Below, one piece after another: positions 34,955 to 42,826 of a stretch of DNA of 64,000 bases. Position numbers and translations under genes: made by a program. The notes under the pieces were generated by a model, which saw only the letters and a program-made list of their open reading frames with translations, searched no databases and was not told where the DNA came from. Origin of the DNA: JBGLNJ01 sp041300525 (GTDB lineage Bacteria; Chloroflexota; Anaerolineae; Fen-1058); contig JBGLNJ010000001.1 of assembly GCA_041300525.1 (NCBI GenBank), positions 3,906,001-3,970,000 on the forward strand. The letters are read 5' to 3'. Position 1 is the first letter of the stretch; each line of letters begins with the position of its first letter.

Positions 34955-35983
34955 ATGTCAGATGAACCCGTGTTGATCGTGGAACAGTTCGGCGCTTACG
35001 TGGGCAAACATTCCGAGCGGCTGCGCGTGAGCAAGGACAAAACGACGCTGGCCGAAGCGCCGTTGATGCACCTGGAGCAGGTGTTGGTTTCGGGGCGCGG
35101 GGTGAGCCTTTCGACGGACGCGATTGCGGCGTGCGGGCGGGCCGGCATCCCGATTCACATCGTAGACGGGCGGGGCAGGCCGCTGGCCTCGTTCTATGCC
35201 GCCGGGTTGACCGGCACGGTGCAGACTCGCCGCGCGCAACTGATGGCGTATAATGACCGGCGCGGCGTGACGCTGGCAAAGGCCTTTGCGGCGGGCAAGA
35301 TCGGCAACCAGGCGAGGCTGCTCAAGTACATGGCCAAGTATCGCAAGGAGGCCGCGCCCGAATTGCACCGTGAACTGCGGCGGCTTGCGGGCGAGGTGCT
35401 GGATCACCTCAAAGAGCTTGAGCGATTGGATGCCGCGACGATAGACGACGCGCGCTTCCAGTTGCTCTCGGTGGAGGGACGCGCGGCGCAAGCCTATTGG
35501 GCGGCCATCAAAGTGATCGTGCCGGCCGAGCTGAACTGGCCGGGCCGCAAGACCCGTGGAGCGAAGGACGGGCTGAACTCGGCGCTCAACTATGGCTATG
35601 GCATCTTGTACGGCCAGGTGGAGCGCTCGCTGGTGCTGGCCGGGCTGGACCCTTACGCGGGGTTCACTCACGCCGACCGGCCCGGCAAGCCCAGCATGAC
35701 CCTGGACTTGATCGAAGAGTTTCGCCAGCCGGTGGTGGACCGCGTGGTTCTGGGATTGATGAACAAGGGTTTCGAGTTCAAGCAGGGCGAGGACTCGCTG
35801 CTGGCCGAAGGCACACGCCGGGCATTGGCCGAAAAGGTGCTGGAACGGCTGGAAGAAAGCACGGAGCGCTATGAGGGCAAGAAGCAAGCCATGCGTGTGA
35901 TCATTCAGCAACAGGCGCGCCACCTGGCCACATTCCTGCGCGGTGATCGTGCGATCTATGAACCCTTCGCCTGTGGCTGGTGA
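34955..35983 (+). CDS. cas1: CRISPR integrase Cas1
   Basis: 342 residues, full family length, ATG 34955. The N-terminal beta domain (LIVEQFGAYVGKHSERLRV) is followed by the helical catalytic domain with metal ligands E174 (SVEGRAAQAYW), H239 (YAGFTHADRPGKPS) and D251 (TLDLIEEFRQPVVD). It integrates spacers together with Cas2. A small hairpin (CCGCTATCCCATAGCGG) lies between cas6 and cas1. No cas4 or reverse transcriptase is fused or adjacent. Confidence 0.95.
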   Translation: MSDEPVLIVEQFGAYVGKHSERLRVSKDKTTLAEAPLMHLEQVLVSGRGVSLSTDAIAACGRAGIPIHIVDGRGRPLASFYAAGLTGTVQTRRAQLMAYNDRRGVTLAKAFAAGKIGNQARLLKYMAKYRKEAAPELHRELRRLAGEVLDHLKELERLDAATIDDARFQLLSVEGRAAQAYWAAIKVIVPAELNWPGRKTRGAKDGLNSALNYGYGILYGQVERSLVLAGLDPYAGFTHADRPGKPSMTLDLIEEFRQPVVDRVVLGLMNKGFEFKQGEDSLLAEGTRRALAEKVLERLEESTERYEGKKQAMRVIIQQQARHLATFLRGDRAIYEPFACGW

Positions 35984-36009
35984 GCGCCTGCCTGTGCGTG
36001 TACGCACGC

Positions 36010-36061
36010 AGACAGGCCCCCACCCTGCCCTCCCCCGCCAGGAACGCAGGGGAGGACAAGT
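36010..36061. repeat. C/G-rich dispersed repeat, third copy
   Basis: CCCCCACCCTGCCCTCCCC followed by a short AGGGGAGG arm, between cas1 and cas2. Same family as at 3928 and 7340. Confidence 0.55.
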
Positions 36062-36069
36062 AGTGAAAC

Positions 36070-36264
36070 ATGCAAACTCTGGTGGTTTACGATATTCCCA
36101 ATGATCGGGCGCGCGGCAAGATCGCTACGGTCTGCCAAGACTATGGGCTGGATCGCATCCAGTACAGCGCGTTTCTGGGCAACTTGCAGCGGACGCATCA
36201 GGAGGAGCTGCTCAAGAAAATCGGCAGCAAGCTGGGCAAGCTCGCCGGCAAGGTTCACTTCTGA
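36070..36264 (+). pseudogene. cas2: CRISPR Cas2, C-terminus truncated
   Basis: Starts MQTLVVYDIPNDRARGKIA, the ferredoxin-fold opening with the conserved Asp of Cas2, and continues QYSAFLGNLQRTHQEELLKKI. It stops at residue 64 (AGKVHF), where full Cas2 of about 90 residues would go on into the strand that swaps in the dimer. Within about 5 bp the sequence becomes nuoN. The CRISPR array that normally follows cas2 is absent. This short form may not support adaptation. Confidence 0.85.
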
Positions 36265-36869
36265 CGATGATCCTGGGCAATGTCGTCGCGCTTGCGCAGA
36301 CCAACCTCAAGCGAATGTTGGCCTATTCCAGCATCGCGCACGCCGGCTACCTGTTGATGGGTGTGGCGTCTGGAAATCCGTCCGGGCTGGCAGCGGTGAT
36401 GTTCTACCTGCTGGCTTACAAGTTCACCAACATTGGCGCATTCGCGGTGCTGGCCGCGCTCGCCTGGCGCGAGGGCGAGGACCAGACCTTTACGCAATAT
36501 GCCGGGTTAGGCCGCAAGCATCCCTGGTTGGCAGCGGCGATGGCGCTGTTCATGCTTTCGCTCACCGGCATTCCGCCCACCGGCGGGTTCTTTGGCAAAT
36601 ACTATTTGTTCCTGGCCTCCGTCGAGGGCGGCCTGGGCTGGCTGGCGATAGTAGGTGTGCTGACGAGCGTCATCAGCGCGTTCTTTTACCTGCGCGTCAT
36701 CGTAGACATGACGATGCGCGAGCCGGAACGCAAGACGCCTGACCGCATTTATCCGGCGTTGACGATGACGTTAGCCGTAACAGCGTTAGGCACCTTGGTA
36801 TTGGGGATTTGGCCGGGCCCCTGGCTGCAACTGGCACAGGCCGGCCTCAAGATGTTGACCGGCAATTGA
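36258..36869 (+). pseudogene. nuoN: NADH-quinone oxidoreductase subunit N, C-terminal 203 residues
   Basis: The sequence begins mid-helix at LLTMILGNVVALAQTNLKRM. It continues with the antiporter-family segment LAYSSIAHAGYLLMG, then TQYAGLGRKHPWLAAAMALFMLSLTGIPPTGGFFGKYY, all diagnostic for NuoN/Nqo14. The first 280 or so residues are missing. The C-terminus is complete. It joins cas2 directly, so it has no promoter of its own and would be made, if at all, from ATG 36267. Confidence 0.88.
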
Positions 36870-36925
36870 TCGTTCTGCAATACTTTTGCAAGCATACTGC
36901 AAATCCGCACTCCTTTCACCTGTGG

Positions 36926-36931
36926 TATACT
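36926..36931 (+). promoter_or_regulatory. Extended -10 box (TATACT)
   Basis: TGTGGTATACT lies 54 bp before the ATG at 36985. The -35 region is weak. Confidence 0.35.
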
Positions 36932-36984
36932 ATTTCAGGTTCGGCAAAGGCTCAGACGGGGAAAATCAACCAGGGGAAAAATCA

Positions 36985-37251
36985 ATGGCAACCCAAAGAT
37001 GGGAATATTGCAGCTTGACGATTGACCACTTTGAAAAAGGCAACAAGCGCCAAAGTGTGTTATTTGTCCACTATAGCGTGGAAGGAGCGAACCCGCCGCG
37101 GCCTGTCCCGCCGGATGATTTTGGGCGCTTTGTGGCGCAGTTGGGCTTGGAAAGCTGGGAACTGGCCGGCGTCTCGAGCGACCAGCCTGCGCCGCCCGGC
37201 GCGCGCTACCGCGAAAGCTGGGTGTTCAAGCGCCCGCTCAAAGCCAAGTGA
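36985..37251 (+). CDS. Small DUF4177-like protein (88 aa)
   Basis: Starts MATQRWEYCSLTIDHFEKGNK, a pattern shared with DUF4177-like proteins (WEY at the N-terminus and GLESWELAGV in the second half). It ends RESWVFKRPLKAK. Probably a small alpha/beta protein of unknown role, with its own promoter upstream. Confidence 0.6.
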   Translation: MATQRWEYCSLTIDHFEKGNKRQSVLFVHYSVEGANPPRPVPPDDFGRFVAQLGLESWELAGVSSDQPAPPGARYRESWVFKRPLKAK

Positions 37252-37313
37252 GCGATGAACACACAGGCCCTGGGCAAGTTACTCAGGGCTTGTTTGTAGA
37301 TGCCTCTTGGACA

Positions 37314-37342
37314 TTGCTCTCGCTTTCCAATTGTGCTATGAT
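37314..37342 (+). promoter_or_regulatory. Promoter of the TumA-like antitoxin gene
   Basis: TTGCTC (37314-37319), 17-bp spacer, extended -10 TGCTATGAT (box at 37337-37342), 20 bp before ATG 37363, with AAGGGGG as ribosome-binding site. Confidence 0.5.
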
Positions 37343-37362
37343 GATGACGGTAAGGGGGAAAC

Positions 37363-37653
37363 ATGCTCCAACAGATAACCGTCACTACCGATACGCAGGT
37401 CGCACTCAAGCCGTTGATCGAATCTGCGATCCAATCCGAATTACGCATGTTGGATTTGGGATTGGAACGAACCCGCCAACGCCTGGGTGCTTTTGAGAAA
37501 CAACACCGTCTGACCTCGGAAGAGTTCGAGCGCCGTTTCAACGCCGGGCAGATCGCAGAGAGCCTTGATTTCATCGAATGGGCCGGGGAGATCAAAACCC
37601 ATCGCCTTCTCCAGTCTCAGCGACAGGCTTTGCAAGGGGCCAGGCTCAATTGA
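37363..37653 (+). CDS. TumA-like antitoxin
   Basis: A 96-residue, mostly helical, charged protein (MLQQITVTTDTQVALKPLIE, then LRMLDLGLERTRQRLGAFEK and EEFERRFNAGQIAESLDFIEW). Its stop overlaps by four bases the TTG of a gene for the TumE-type toxin family. That gene order and overlap are the basis for the call. The partner toxin gene is damaged. Confidence 0.6.
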   Translation: MLQQITVTTDTQVALKPLIESAIQSELRMLDLGLERTRQRLGAFEKQHRLTSEEFERRFNAGQIAESLDFIEWAGEIKTHRLLQSQRQALQGARLN

Positions 37654-38119
37654 TCGAAGACTACTTTCAGCAGATAGAAGCCCTCATCCGGGTCTGCCAT
37701 CATACATTCTTCCAGTGTCACCTACGACAAGCGGACCGCCCATGTCGGATTTGTCCGGGGCGAAGTCTATTTCCTGGACGGATCGCTCTTGGGTAGTGTC
37801 CCTGTATACAGCAGGTAAGCGTTTTCGCGTACGAAAAGCTTGGAAAACAGCCCGTTCTGCAGGCTCAAAAATGTCACCTGCTGGTTACAGGGACACCACC
37901 CAGCATGGCATCGAACGCTATACGTACGCCTACCACTACCAGCACTCGGGTGGTAGCCTGATCTTTCGTTACGACGACACACCGCATTTCCCCGATTTGC
38001 CCGATTTTCCTCACCACAAGCACACAGGCAATGAATCGAATGTTGCACCAGCTTCTCCGCCGGACCTGCAGGCGGTTCTGGCTGAGATTCAAAAGCTGAT
38101 GACCGCCCCAACATTGTAG
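37650..38119 (+). pseudogene. TumE-like toxin gene, frameshifted and split by an inverted-repeat element
   Basis: Three pieces in different frames are recognisable. The first is LIEDYFQQIEALIRVC from TTG 37650. The second is SSSVTYDKRTAHVGFVRGEV to FLDGSLL (about 37707-37790), after a frameshift. The third is GIERYTYAYHYQHSGGSLIF to the end at 38119, after the 109-bp element. The order matches TumE/DUF6516-type toxins. About 10-15 residues between the second and third pieces are also gone. The gene cannot make toxin, while the antitoxin is intact. Confidence 0.7.
37792..37900. mobile_element. MITE-like element, about 109 bp, about 26-bp imperfect inverted ends, inside the toxin gene
   Basis: The left end GGTAGTGTCCCTGTATACAG (from 37792) pairs with the right end, whose complement reads GGTGGTGTCCCTGTAACCAG (from 37900 backwards); the match continues through CAGGT with few mismatches. 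There is no coding capacity. The interior contains the palindrome-like TTTTCGCGTACGAAAA. No clean target duplication was found. Confidence 0.65.
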
Positions 38120-38226
38120 GTTGTGGATTTTTCCGCTGTTGAGAAGGCACAAGACCTCCGAGCTTGTGCGTCCCCTCAGTTCACCGAAAATCCCGGATGA
38201 CATTCTTCGCAAGGGCGAGCGCGTGG

Positions 38227-38232
38227 TATAAT
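38227..38232 (+). promoter_or_regulatory. Extended -10 box (TGGTATAAT) for the lipoate gene
   Basis: A perfect TATAAT preceded by TGG, about 90 bp before ATG 38322. The leader between contains a Gly/Cys-rich hairpin but nothing I recognise as a riboswitch. Confidence 0.45.
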
Positions 38233-38321
38233 GCAGCCGCTCCACCGATGCCCGGGGAGCCTTCGCAAGGTTCTCCGGCAAACTATCGAGACGAAGCCTC
38301 AACCCATACAGGGAGAACAAG

Positions 38322-39137
38322 ATGACTCATCCAATCGCGCGATGGCGGCTGCTCAACACGGGCGAAGCCGAGGGTGCAATGAACATGGCGATTGACGAAG
38401 CGATCTTGCGCGCGGTGGCGGCGGGGCTGGCGCCGGCCACGCTGCGCTTTTACGCCTGGCAGCCGGCCTGCGTGAGCCTGGGTCAGGCGCAATCTGCCAA
38501 TGATGTGGACTGGGAAGCCTGCGCCGCGCGCGGCTATCACGTCGTCCGCCGGCCCACAGGCGGGCGCGCGATTCTGCACACCGACGAGTTGACCTACAGC
38601 GTGACCGCGCCGGAAGCGGAGCCGCGCATGGCCGGAGGCATCGTGGAAAGTTATCGGCGGCTGAGTGCGGGGTTGCTCGAAGGCTTGCGCTTGATGAGCG
38701 TGCCGAGCATCGAGGCGCATCACCCGGAAGCCAAACGGCAACAGCGAGCCTCGGAAAACCCTGTTTGTTTTCAAGTGCCATCCACTTACGAGATCACCGT
38801 CGGCAGCAAGAAATTGATCGGCAGCGCGCAGGTGCGGCGCGAGGGCGTCGTGCTGCAGCACGGGACGCTGCCGCTCACGGGCGACATTGCGCGCATCTGT
38901 GACGTGCTGGCCTCGCACCCCAACCCGGTCCGCGTCCGCGACCGCGCCGCGACCGTGGAATCCGTGTTGGGCCACGCCGTCTCGTTCGACGAGGCCGCCG
39001 AGCCGATGGCGCGCGGGTTCGCGTCCGCGCTCGATTTGGAACTCGCGCCCGGCGACCTGCTCCCGCAAGAACGCGCCTGGGCGGACGAGTTGCGCCGCGA
39101 ACGCTATGCCGCCGACGCATGGAACCGCCGATTGTAG
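38322..39137 (+). CDS. Lipoate-protein ligase A / LipM-type octanoyltransferase
   Basis: A 271-residue BPL/LplA-fold protein with the signature RRPTGGRAILHTDELTYSV and the Lys segment VGSKKLIGSAQVRR. A Cys precedes that segment (NPVCFQVPSTYEI) at the position of the catalytic Cys of LipM, so octanoyl transfer from ACP is more likely than ATP-dependent lipoate ligation. It lipoylates E2/GcvH subunits. ATG follows AGGGAGAA. The stop lies within a hairpin. Confidence 0.82.
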   Translation: MTHPIARWRLLNTGEAEGAMNMAIDEAILRAVAAGLAPATLRFYAWQPACVSLGQAQSANDVDWEACAARGYHVVRRPTGGRAILHTDELTYSVTAPEAEPRMAGGIVESYRRLSAGLLEGLRLMSVPSIEAHHPEAKRQQRASENPVCFQVPSTYEITVGSKKLIGSAQVRREGVVLQHGTLPLTGDIARICDVLASHPNPVRVRDRAATVESVLGHAVSFDEAAEPMARGFASALDLELAPGDLLPQERAWADELRRERYAADAWNRRL

Positions 39138-39160
39138 GACAAGATGGCATCTTGTCCTAC
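39134..39160. terminator. Perfect hairpin overlapping the lipoate gene stop
   Basis: GTAGGACAAGATG (39134-39146) and CATCTTGTCCTAC (39148-39160) form a 13-bp stem with a one-base loop. There is no T-run, so it may be a REP element or a processing site rather than an intrinsic terminator. Confidence 0.45.
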
Positions 39161-39259
39161 GCTCTGGGTGTGATAGAATCTACATCACGGTCGTCGGTGT
39201 CGGCGAATTTTGCCTTTTGAGATTTTGAAATTTCGAAATTTTGTTTTTGAAATTTGACC

Positions 39260-39544
39260 ATGGTCATCGGCATCTGCACTCTTGAGCTTTCCTTGCCCGG
39301 CAACGACTCGCTGAAAGACAAGCGCAGCGTGCTCAAGCCGCTCGTCGTGCGGATGCGCCGCGAGTTTAACGTGTCCGTCGCCGAGGTGGGCGAACAGGAT
39401 CGCTGGCGCTCCGCCACGCTGGGGGTGGCGGCGGTCTCGAGCGATCAGGCCTATGTACACGGGCTGTTCGAAAAGCTCGTCGCGTGGGTCGAAAGCTCGC
39501 ACCTCGCCGTCGAGGTGGTAGACTGGCAAATCGAATTCGTGTAA
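39260..39544 (+). CDS. DUF503 family protein
   Basis: 94 residues, start set at MVIGICTLELSLPGNDSLKDKRSV. The pattern SLKDKRSVLKPLVVRMRREFNVSVAEV followed by ATLGVAAVSSD is the DUF503 signature. The fold is ferredoxin-like and the function unknown. In many Gram-positive bacteria the gene sits near ribosome-maturation genes, but here it is isolated. Confidence 0.85.
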   Translation: MVIGICTLELSLPGNDSLKDKRSVLKPLVVRMRREFNVSVAEVGEQDRWRSATLGVAAVSSDQAYVHGLFEKLVAWVESSHLAVEVVDWQIEFV

Positions 39545-39568
39545 TGCCTATCCATGGACAAACTCTTT

Positions 39569-39636
39569 CCGCGAATGAACGCGAATTCCAAAAAGATTGG
39601 CGCGGATTCGGCGATGCTGCATCGCGTAATTCGCGG
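39569..39636. repeat. CCGCGAAT-type dispersed palindromic repeat, second copy
   Basis: Begins CCGCGAATGAACGCGAATTC, ends TAATTCGCGG. Same family as 20636-20689. It reaches to just upstream of the ribosome-binding site of the next gene. Confidence 0.6.
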
Positions 39637-39656
39637 AAAGCATCAGGAGGTGAATC

Positions 39657-40268
39657 ATGCGACGCATGGGACCCGTGTTTTGGCCGATTCTGCTGATTGC
39701 GGTCGGCGTGGTCTTTTTGTTGAGCAACCTGGGCCTGTTGCCGTTCGATGCTTGGCAGCTCTGGCGGCTGTGGCCCCTCATCATCATCGTCATCGGGCTG
39801 GACGTGTTGCTGGAATCGCTTTGGCGGCGCGGCCGGCCCGGAGGCGAGCCGCTTTCGATTGATCGGGATTCGCTTTCGGAAGCCGAGGTGAGCGTCGAGT
39901 TCGGCGCGGGCGAGCTGCGCGTGGGGGCAGGCGCGCCCGCCGGCAAGCTGCTCGAAGGCGAGTTCAGCGACGGGGCCGACTACCAATTGCGACAGGGGCA
40001 GGTGCGGCTGTATGGCTCGCGCGATTGGAACTGGTGGAGTTGGTGGGGCAGCCGTGGCCGGCAGTGGGACGTGCGGCTCACGCCCGACATCCCGCTCCGC
40101 CTGCGGTTCCAGTTGGGCGCGTGCCAATCCACTCTCGACCTGGGCGATTTGCGCGTGACCGATCTTGCGCTCGAAAGCGGCGCGGCGGATACGCGCGTCC
40201 GGTTTCCGCGCGCGGCCGGCACGACGCGCGGAAAAGTCAAGTCCGGCGCGGCCTCCGTCCGGTTGTGA
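39657..40268 (+). CDS. LiaF/DUF5668-type membrane protein, C-terminus probably cut
   Basis: The N-terminal part has two helices (GPVFWPILLIAVGVVFLLSN and WRLWPLIIIVIGLDVLLESL), the LiaI/LiaF-like transmembrane motif. A beta-solenoid toast-rack domain follows, with repeated VEFGAGELRVGAG, LGACQSTLDLGDL and ESGAADTRV turns. It ends at GAASVRL, where homologues have about 20-30 more residues, so the break lies at 40266-40268. The next frame overlaps it. Likely an envelope-stress accessory protein. Confidence 0.7.
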   Translation: MRRMGPVFWPILLIAVGVVFLLSNLGLLPFDAWQLWRLWPLIIIVIGLDVLLESLWRRGRPGGEPLSIDRDSLSEAEVSVEFGAGELRVGAGAPAGKLLEGEFSDGADYQLRQGQVRLYGSRDWNWWSWWGSRGRQWDVRLTPDIPLRLRFQLGACQSTLDLGDLRVTDLALESGAADTRVRFPRAAGTTRGKVKSGAASVRL

Positions 40269-42379
40269 AATCGACGCCTTTGCCTTTCACCGTCCGGGCA
40301 ACGATGAGGGTGGGTGTGGGATCGGAGGGCGGCGGGAGATTTGATGTCGCCGTCACGCCGGACGGCAGCACGGCGCTGATTTCCAATTTTGGGGATCGTA
40401 CGGTTTTCTTGATAGACATCACCAATCCGATTCAGCCGTCTTTGATCACCTCTGTGACAATCCCCTTTTTTGCCGAGGATATTGACATCTCGGCAGACGG
40501 CCAGTATGCCCTGGTGACGGATGGTGGATTCTCACCCCGGGTAGCTTCCATTAACGTCCCCTCAGCCACCCTGGTGTATACGGCCGAACTGGGCACCCGT
40601 TACGCGAATGCGGTAGAAGTTGCGCCGGATGGCACCATCATCGTTGCCGACTATTCTGGGCACGCTATCCATACCCTGCTCCTGGATGAGACAGGAGTTG
40701 TGATCACCACAGGAAACACCTATACCTATACCTATCCGGGTCTGCCCATCACCGATACGGCTAACGTGATGCGGCCGGTAAATGTGAGCATGTCGCCGGA
40801 CGGGCAGACAGTCATTGTGTGTGATGCAATGACCACGACCGTCGGTGTCTACCGGGTCGTTGCACCGGGTGTCCTATCGTTTACGGGTGTGGTGACGGGG
40901 CTACAAGGAACGTTCGATTTCTATGATGATGGCCACGGGAACGTTTCGCATGGGGCGGTGCAGTCGGTGGCCTTCAACGCCGCCGGCGATAAAGCCTATG
41001 CGGTGCTCAATGCGCTGTTGATGGCGGGCACCACGATTACCGAACCCGTCGTCGATGTTCAAAAAATCGGCGTCTTGAACATCACCGGCCCTGGACAGGT
41101 CAGCCTGGAGGCGGGCGGGGTGGTGACCTTGCCCCATCGTGGCAGCAGCCAGTTGTTCGGGGTGGATGTGATCGCCATTGCCGGGAACAAGGCTTTCGTG
41201 GGATACCCAACCCTTAGTGGAGCGGCTGATCCAGTAACCAGGAAAACATCGCTGGCCATCGTGGATCTCACCGATTACAGCATCACCACTACCATGGTGC
41301 TTACCGCAGAGGACTCTATCCCTGTCGGGGTGGCGACCATCCCCTGGCTCACCAAATCCGCCCGCCCGTCGTCGGCCCGGCCGGGCGAGGCTATCACCTA
41401 CACGATCAGATTTTGGAACACCAGCATCTACACGCCCACCAACGTGCTGATAACAGACACGCTCTCGGCCAACATCGTCGGCGACAGTTTCACCCACAGC
41501 GGCGTCGCGCTCACCCAAGTGCCGGGGTCCCGGTACGTCTGGACCGTGCCGATCCTGCCGCCCGGTGAAAGCGGCGTCATCACCATCACCGGCGTCCTCA
41601 CCAAGCCACTGGCGGCGGGGACGCTTCCCAACCAGGTTGCGGGGAAAGCATTCGACGAGGTCACAACTGTCAACGCGAACTTGCAAGTGCTCAACGTCGC
41701 GCCGGTCGCCGATGCTGGGCCGGACCAAACCCGGCGGATTACCACCCTTGTGACGCTCGATGGCAGCGGCTCGACGGACGACAATGGCGGGACTCTGATC
41801 TACGACTGGAGGCAAACCGGCGGCCCGGAGGTCACATTCACGCCCAACCTCAGCCTCACCACCTTTACCGCGCCCGGCGCGCCCACCGTGCTCACTTTCA
41901 CGCTCACGGTGACCGATGCCGGCAACCTGACCAGTTCGGACGAGGTGGTGGTGAACGTCGTGCAAGAGGCCGACTTGGCGGTGACACAAGAGGTCGTCCG
42001 CTCTCTCGGTGCCATCACGTATACCATCGTGGTGCAGAACCTTGGCCCCGACCCGGCGAATGGCGCGGTGGTATCCGGCATCTTCTCATCCGAGGTCATC
42101 AGCCTCACGTGGGAGTGTGTGGCTTCCGGCGGAGCGACGTGCGGCACGTCAAGCGGGACAGCGTTCCTGCCGCCCGTCCTCAATCCATTCCCGTCGGGCG
42201 GCGTGGTCACCTACACCGTTCGGGGAACACTTGGGTTGTTGGACTTGGGGAACAACGTGGTGACGGTCACGCCTCCCGCCGTCTATGGCTTGGTTGATCC
42301 CAATCTGCTCAACAATCGAGCCGAGTACAAAATTTACCGATACTTGTTTCCGTTAATGTTCAAGAATTACCAGCCGTAA
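40265..42379 (+). CDS. Large cell-surface protein: beta-propeller, DUF11, PKD, DUF11 (signal peptide missing)
   Basis: 704 residues from GTG 40265. Residues 1 to about 350 form an NHL/YVTN-like propeller (VAVTPDGSTALISNFGDRTV, DISADGQYALVTDGGF). Next come a DUF11-like domain (about 365-470, SSARPGEAITYTIRFWN), a PKD domain (about 475-570, VADAGPDQTRRITTLVTLDG) and a second DUF11-like domain. The end YLFPLMFKNYQP matches the PLVLKN-type C-terminus common on Chloroflexota surface proteins. There is no signal peptide; the gene starts inside the end of the LiaF-like gene, so its 5' end has been lost. Confidence 0.75.
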   Translation: MKSTPLPFTVRATMRVGVGSEGGGRFDVAVTPDGSTALISNFGDRTVFLIDITNPIQPSLITSVTIPFFAEDIDISADGQYALVTDGGFSPRVASINVPSATLVYTAELGTRYANAVEVAPDGTIIVADYSGHAIHTLLLDETGVVITTGNTYTYTYPGLPITDTANVMRPVNVSMSPDGQTVIVCDAMTTTVGVYRVVAPGVLSFTGVVTGLQGTFDFYDDGHGNVSHGAVQSVAFNAAGDKAYAVLNALLMAGTTITEPVVDVQKIGVLNITGPGQVSLEAGGVVTLPHRGSSQLFGVDVIAIAGNKAFVGYPTLSGAADPVTRKTSLAIVDLTDYSITTTMVLTAEDSIPVGVATIPWLTKSARPSSARPGEAITYTIRFWNTSIYTPTNVLITDTLSANIVGDSFTHSGVALTQVPGSRYVWTVPILPPGESGVITITGVLTKPLAAGTLPNQVAGKAFDEVTTVNANLQVLNVAPVADAGPDQTRRITTLVTLDGSGSTDDNGGTLIYDWRQTGGPEVTFTPNLSLTTFTAPGAPTVLTFTLTVTDAGNLTSSDEVVVNVVQEADLAVTQEVVRSLGAITYTIVVQNLGPDPANGAVVSGIFSSEVISLTWECVASGGATCGTSSGTAFLPPVLNPFPSGGVVTYTVRGTLGLLDLGNNVVTVTPPAVYGLVDPNLLNNRAEYKIYRYLFPLMFKNYQP

Positions 42380-42391
42380 AGGGCGCTAGAC

Positions 42392-42461
42392 CAGTAGGTC
42401 ACGCTTTCCCGTGTCCGCCGCGCAGCGGCGGCGGGACGCAGGGCGCAAGCGTGACCTACTG
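42392..42461. repeat. 70-bp inverted-repeat element (CAGTAGGTCACGCTT ends)
   Basis: CAGTAGGTCACGCTT (42392-42406) is perfectly inverted at 42447-42461. A GC-rich inner hairpin (GTCCGCCGC to GCGGCGGGAC) is of the same kind as at 52554-52590. REP- or MITE-like. Confidence 0.6.
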
Positions 42462-42565
42462 AAGTCGCAGGATACTTGGGGTTCGCGCCCATCGTCTTCA
42501 AGAACTCGCCGTCCCACCAAAAGATGGGGATTCTTCCATAACCCATAACCCAAAGGGTCTCGCAT

Positions 42566-42612
42566 GAAAAGGCTCTCAAGGTTTCGCGCAAGCGGACCTT
42601 GAGGGCCTTTTC
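42566..42612. terminator. Hairpin GAAAAGGCTCTCAAGGT / ACCTTGAGGGCCTTTTC
   Basis: A 17-bp stem with one mismatch and a 13-base loop, ending in CTTTTC. It could stop transcription leaving the surface-protein gene. Confidence 0.45.
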
Positions 42613-42674
42613 TCGTAATCGGTCGCCCAGCCCACCGCAGTCGCAGACCTACGCATGCATACGCGATCTGCCGG

Positions 42675-42768
42675 CTGGTGATTGCCCACAAGTCGAAATG
42701 TGGCCGAAAATCGGGCACTTGGCCCCCTCGATTTTACAGGCAAAATCGGACTTGTGGGTAATCACCAG
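42675..42768. mobile_element. MITE-like element, 94 bp, 20-bp inverted ends with one mismatch
   Basis: CTGGTGATTGCCCACAAGTC (42675-42694) pairs with GACTTGTGGGTAATCACCAG (42749-42768). The interior also pairs (AAAATCG against CGATTTT). Non-coding and the same length as the element at 31838-31931, but with unrelated ends. Confidence 0.6.
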
Positions 42769-42779
42769 ACACTCGTCGT

Positions 42780-42808
42780 TTGACGCCTGTTCCTGCGCAA
42801 AGTATAAT
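42780..42808 (+). promoter_or_regulatory. Sigma-70-type promoter
   Basis: TTGACG (42780-42785), 17-bp spacer, TATAAT (42803-42808). A near-consensus promoter 18 bp before ATG 42827, just after the MITE-like element. Confidence 0.6.
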
Positions 42809-42826
42809 ACCTGGCAGAGGTGAACG

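Larger units (their letters stand above)
42380..42826. other. Repeat-rich intergenic region
   Basis: The gap between the surface protein and the antitoxin-like gene contains three separate inverted-repeat structures (listed individually) and one promoter. Short frames here are not convincing genes. Confidence 0.6.

Noticed and set aside
40025..40264. Upstream extension of the surface-protein frame
   Set aside because: The extra 80 codons are the LiaF-like gene read in another frame; they give no signal peptide.
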